Of a stretch of 64,000 nt of DNA, positions 62,003 to 64,000 are shown in pieces. Below the pieces are notes generated by a model that had not been told where the DNA came from, ran no database searches, and was given only the letters and a program-made list of their open reading frames with translations. Origin of the DNA: Chlorophyllum brunneum. Taxonomy: Eukaryota; Basidiomycota; Agaricomycetes; Agaricales; Agaricaceae. Position 1 is the first letter of the stretch; each line of letters begins with the position of its first letter. Both the position numbers and the translations under genes were made by a program. The DNA lies in NCBI GenBank assembly GCA_963576785.1, contig OY756148.1, positions 1,984,001 through 2,048,000 of the forward strand, given 5' to 3'.

Positions 62003-64000
62003 TTAAGTTACTTCATTCGATGAGGGTGCACCCCACGATTCAAATCGTTCGATGCGATATAACCTTTCTCCTTCCTCTAAATCTGCGGTCCGAAACTCAC
62101 GATAGGTCCCTTTGACAAAGTTCATCTCCCAATACCAGAAAATCGCCTTGGATCCACGCCCAACCAAGTACAGTCCTGATTCCACATTTTGCGGTGATTT
62201 TTTACGGAACAGAGACTTGAATGTGGAGAGACCAAGCCGAGGTGACCATCGTTGTATGATCCCAGCTTCCTCATCTTGTTCAATTCTCTAAGTAGTTCAT
62301 GATTAGCTGATAGGTCGAAACACAGACAAAACGTTGAGGTAGCTCACCTTTTTCAACTCCACGGCTAGTTTCGCAAACCCCTCAGCACTCAGCTCAACCC
62401 CATCGAGCCAGCCGGACCGAGCCAATCTAGTGGCACCAACATATTTGAACAGGGAGGAGTGATGGAAGACCTGCGACCCCACCACCAAATTCGAGTAATG
62501 CCACGCCTGAATCCGGAGTTGCTTTCGAAAATCGCATGCAACCAATTTCTGTCGCAGCGCCAAATCCAGCTCCGAGAACCAATCACAGTATATAATAGCC
62601 TCATCGTAGACCAGAAATCTAATAAGAGAGTTGGTGAACTCGTTTCCATATGGGTGCGAAAGAGAGGAGCCAGAATTAGATACGCCGGTGACTGGAATTA
62701 GTTCTGGACAGACCAAAAGTCAACTTGAGAGCTTAATGGAACAGTTAACAGCTAACCCGTATGTCGAAAACGGTGGTTCTCCTCGTGTTCGAGCCGTAGC
62801 TGGAAGAAGTTCTCGAATTGACGCTTGGAACATTCAGAACTTGAGAGTCCGACACAAAATGCCTCTGAGCGACCTGGGTCGAGAAGGAAATCCGCGAATG
62901 ATTTGTGGTAGAAATGGATCTTCCCACCAAGTTGCCGTATCTGCTGGCTCAAGGACTTAATGTTTCGATGACTCTCGAACGTTTCGTGGAAAGGGCGGTT
63001 TATGTTCCAATCTTGATTGAGATTAAGTGGTTCGTCTTCTTCCTGAAACCGAATCACAGCGCTCAGCTGAGCGCAAAGTGTGTGAATCTCTGCTTTCGTC
63101 AACCTGAGAATATTTGCTATGAATGCTACTCCAGATTCAGCTTCTGGTAGGCACAAGTATCCGAGGAGGAGAAGAACGGAAGAAAGTATTCGGTCGGGGA
63201 TCCGACGCATGATCAACAAGTAAAACGCATCCAACTCCGCGAAAGGTGGTGAGCCGGGAAGAGTCTTCTTGTCAGTCTCGGATATGACGGCGAGAACGGC
63301 ACGCAGGGGCTGGTCGAGCGAAAGCCAGCCTGGCTGAGCGACAAATCTGTACACCGTTGCCGCGTAGATGAATAGACCTTTCGTAGCCTTCACAATCGTC
63401 TTCATATCGCTCTGCGAAGGCCATGGGGATTCCATGGCAATGTTGCGGCGCCGAAGGAGATTATCAAAGCTACTCCTCAAGTAGAGCTCGATGTCGCCGT
63501 CAGCGTTGTGCGAAACAGGAAGAGTCATCATGTAACAGACGTCAGTGATTTGAGAGAAGGTGGCTTCGATATGAGCTTCAGGACGACTGAAGAACATCCA
63601 ACACAAGGGAATAGTACCCTCACGAGCGGATGCAGCAATGATTTCGATGATCTCACATTGCGCATCCACACTCTCGCACTCGTCCAACCCATCAATGATG
63701 ATCGATATTCTCTTCCCGATCCCCTTTCCCTGCCTTTCCAACTCTACCAATGGATCGACGATCAGACCTCGAAATTGGAACTCCATCGCTTTATTAACAA
63801 GCGTCTTGTCACGAAGAATCTTCCTATCAACCAGCTCTCTGTAATCTGCAAACCCGACAGAGAGCTGATACGCAATCGAAGGAAAGAACGTATCATGCTT
63901 GCTCCTTCCACGACTCGAAAAAAAATACGCAGCACCAAGTGCTCCTGAATTCTTGATTTTCTCCGCAGAAGTTTGAGCCACTGCAGATTTCCCAACTCCA
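62003..64000 (-). CDS. NACHT STAND NTPase, intact as far as seen (5' end outside the window)
   Basis: Exons 64000-62757 (partial), 62703-62348 and 62287-62003. The part inside the window begins in Walker A (VGKSAVAQT), then AAYFFSSRGRSKHD, IAYQLSVGFADYRELV, Walker B (IIIDGLDECESVDAQC), FSRPEAHIEATFSQI, LFIYAATVYRFV and FYLLIMRRIP. Next come a winged-helix-like part (FYHKSFADFLLDPGRS) and a C-terminal region (YGNEFTNSLIRFLVYDE, CDFRKQLRIQAWHYSNLV) ending VESGLYLVGRGSKAIFWYWE. STAND NTPases are signal-transducing switches implicated in fungal non-self recognition. No WD40, ankyrin or TPR repeats follow; the same short C-terminal module is present in the neighbouring decayed copy. The N-terminal effector domain lies outside the window. 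Confidence 0.85.

Noticed and set aside
1..64000. CRISPR array, insertion sequence or bacterial-type operon
   Set aside because: No regularly spaced repeats, no transposase-like frame and no terminal inverted repeats found; the genes are intron-rich and eukaryotic.

Overview
The window looks like a chromosome segment of a mushroom-forming basidiomycete (Agaricomycetes). Almost every gene is broken by 45-95 bp introns with GT..AG ends. The gene set also fits: a Ste12 factor with extra C2H2 fingers, a hydrophobic-surface-binding (HsbA) secreted protein, a tyrosine-kinase-like kinase with a helical-bundle N-terminus, and NACHT STAND NTPases. I could not fix the species. All exon coordinates are my own reading of splice sites and frames; each full gene model sums to a multiple of three.

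Layout. 0-9.3 kb: the 3' end of glycogen phosphorylase, an Msb1-like polarity protein with a very long acidic tail, and a membrane-anchored cupredoxin. 10-28.6 kb: an unusual accessory block with five related single-pass membrane proteins, here called P1-P5. They are interleaved with an Fmp46-like thioredoxin-fold protein, a disordered protein joined to a rhodanese domain, the ESCRT-II subunit VPS36, a receptor-like membrane protein and a diverged 1-kb tandem duplication. P1-P5 share a short first exon ending on a Gln codon at a phase-0 intron. Most also have a cytosolic PPPxY motif, an FWRTKKG-type juxtamembrane motif and a Ser/Thr/Gly/Asn-rich ectodomain. P4 and P5 continue into a double-psi beta-barrel (expansin/RlpA-like) domain entered through a 20-23 nt microexon. 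P1-P3 stop before it. 31-42.6 kb: a multidomain kinase, HsbA, a Gti1/Pac2 (WOPR) regulator and DML1/Misato, all on the + strand. 43.5 kb: an intron-containing tRNA-Lys(CUU). 45-49 kb: two unrecognised proteins. 52.6-56.8 kb: STE12 behind a 3.8-kb upstream region without a recognised gene. 59-64 kb: two tandem NACHT NTPases on the minus strand, one carrying two frame breaks and one running off the window.

How it fits together. Several genes touch the cell surface, polarity and signalling: Msb1, Ste12, Gti1/Pac2, the kinase, the cupredoxin and the P-family. The P-family is the best candidate for an undescribed system. It would put DPBB, putatively wall-binding, modules outside the cell on anchors whose cytosolic PY motifs could recruit a Nedd4/Rsp5-type ligase. 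That function is inference; the shared gene architecture is directly visible.
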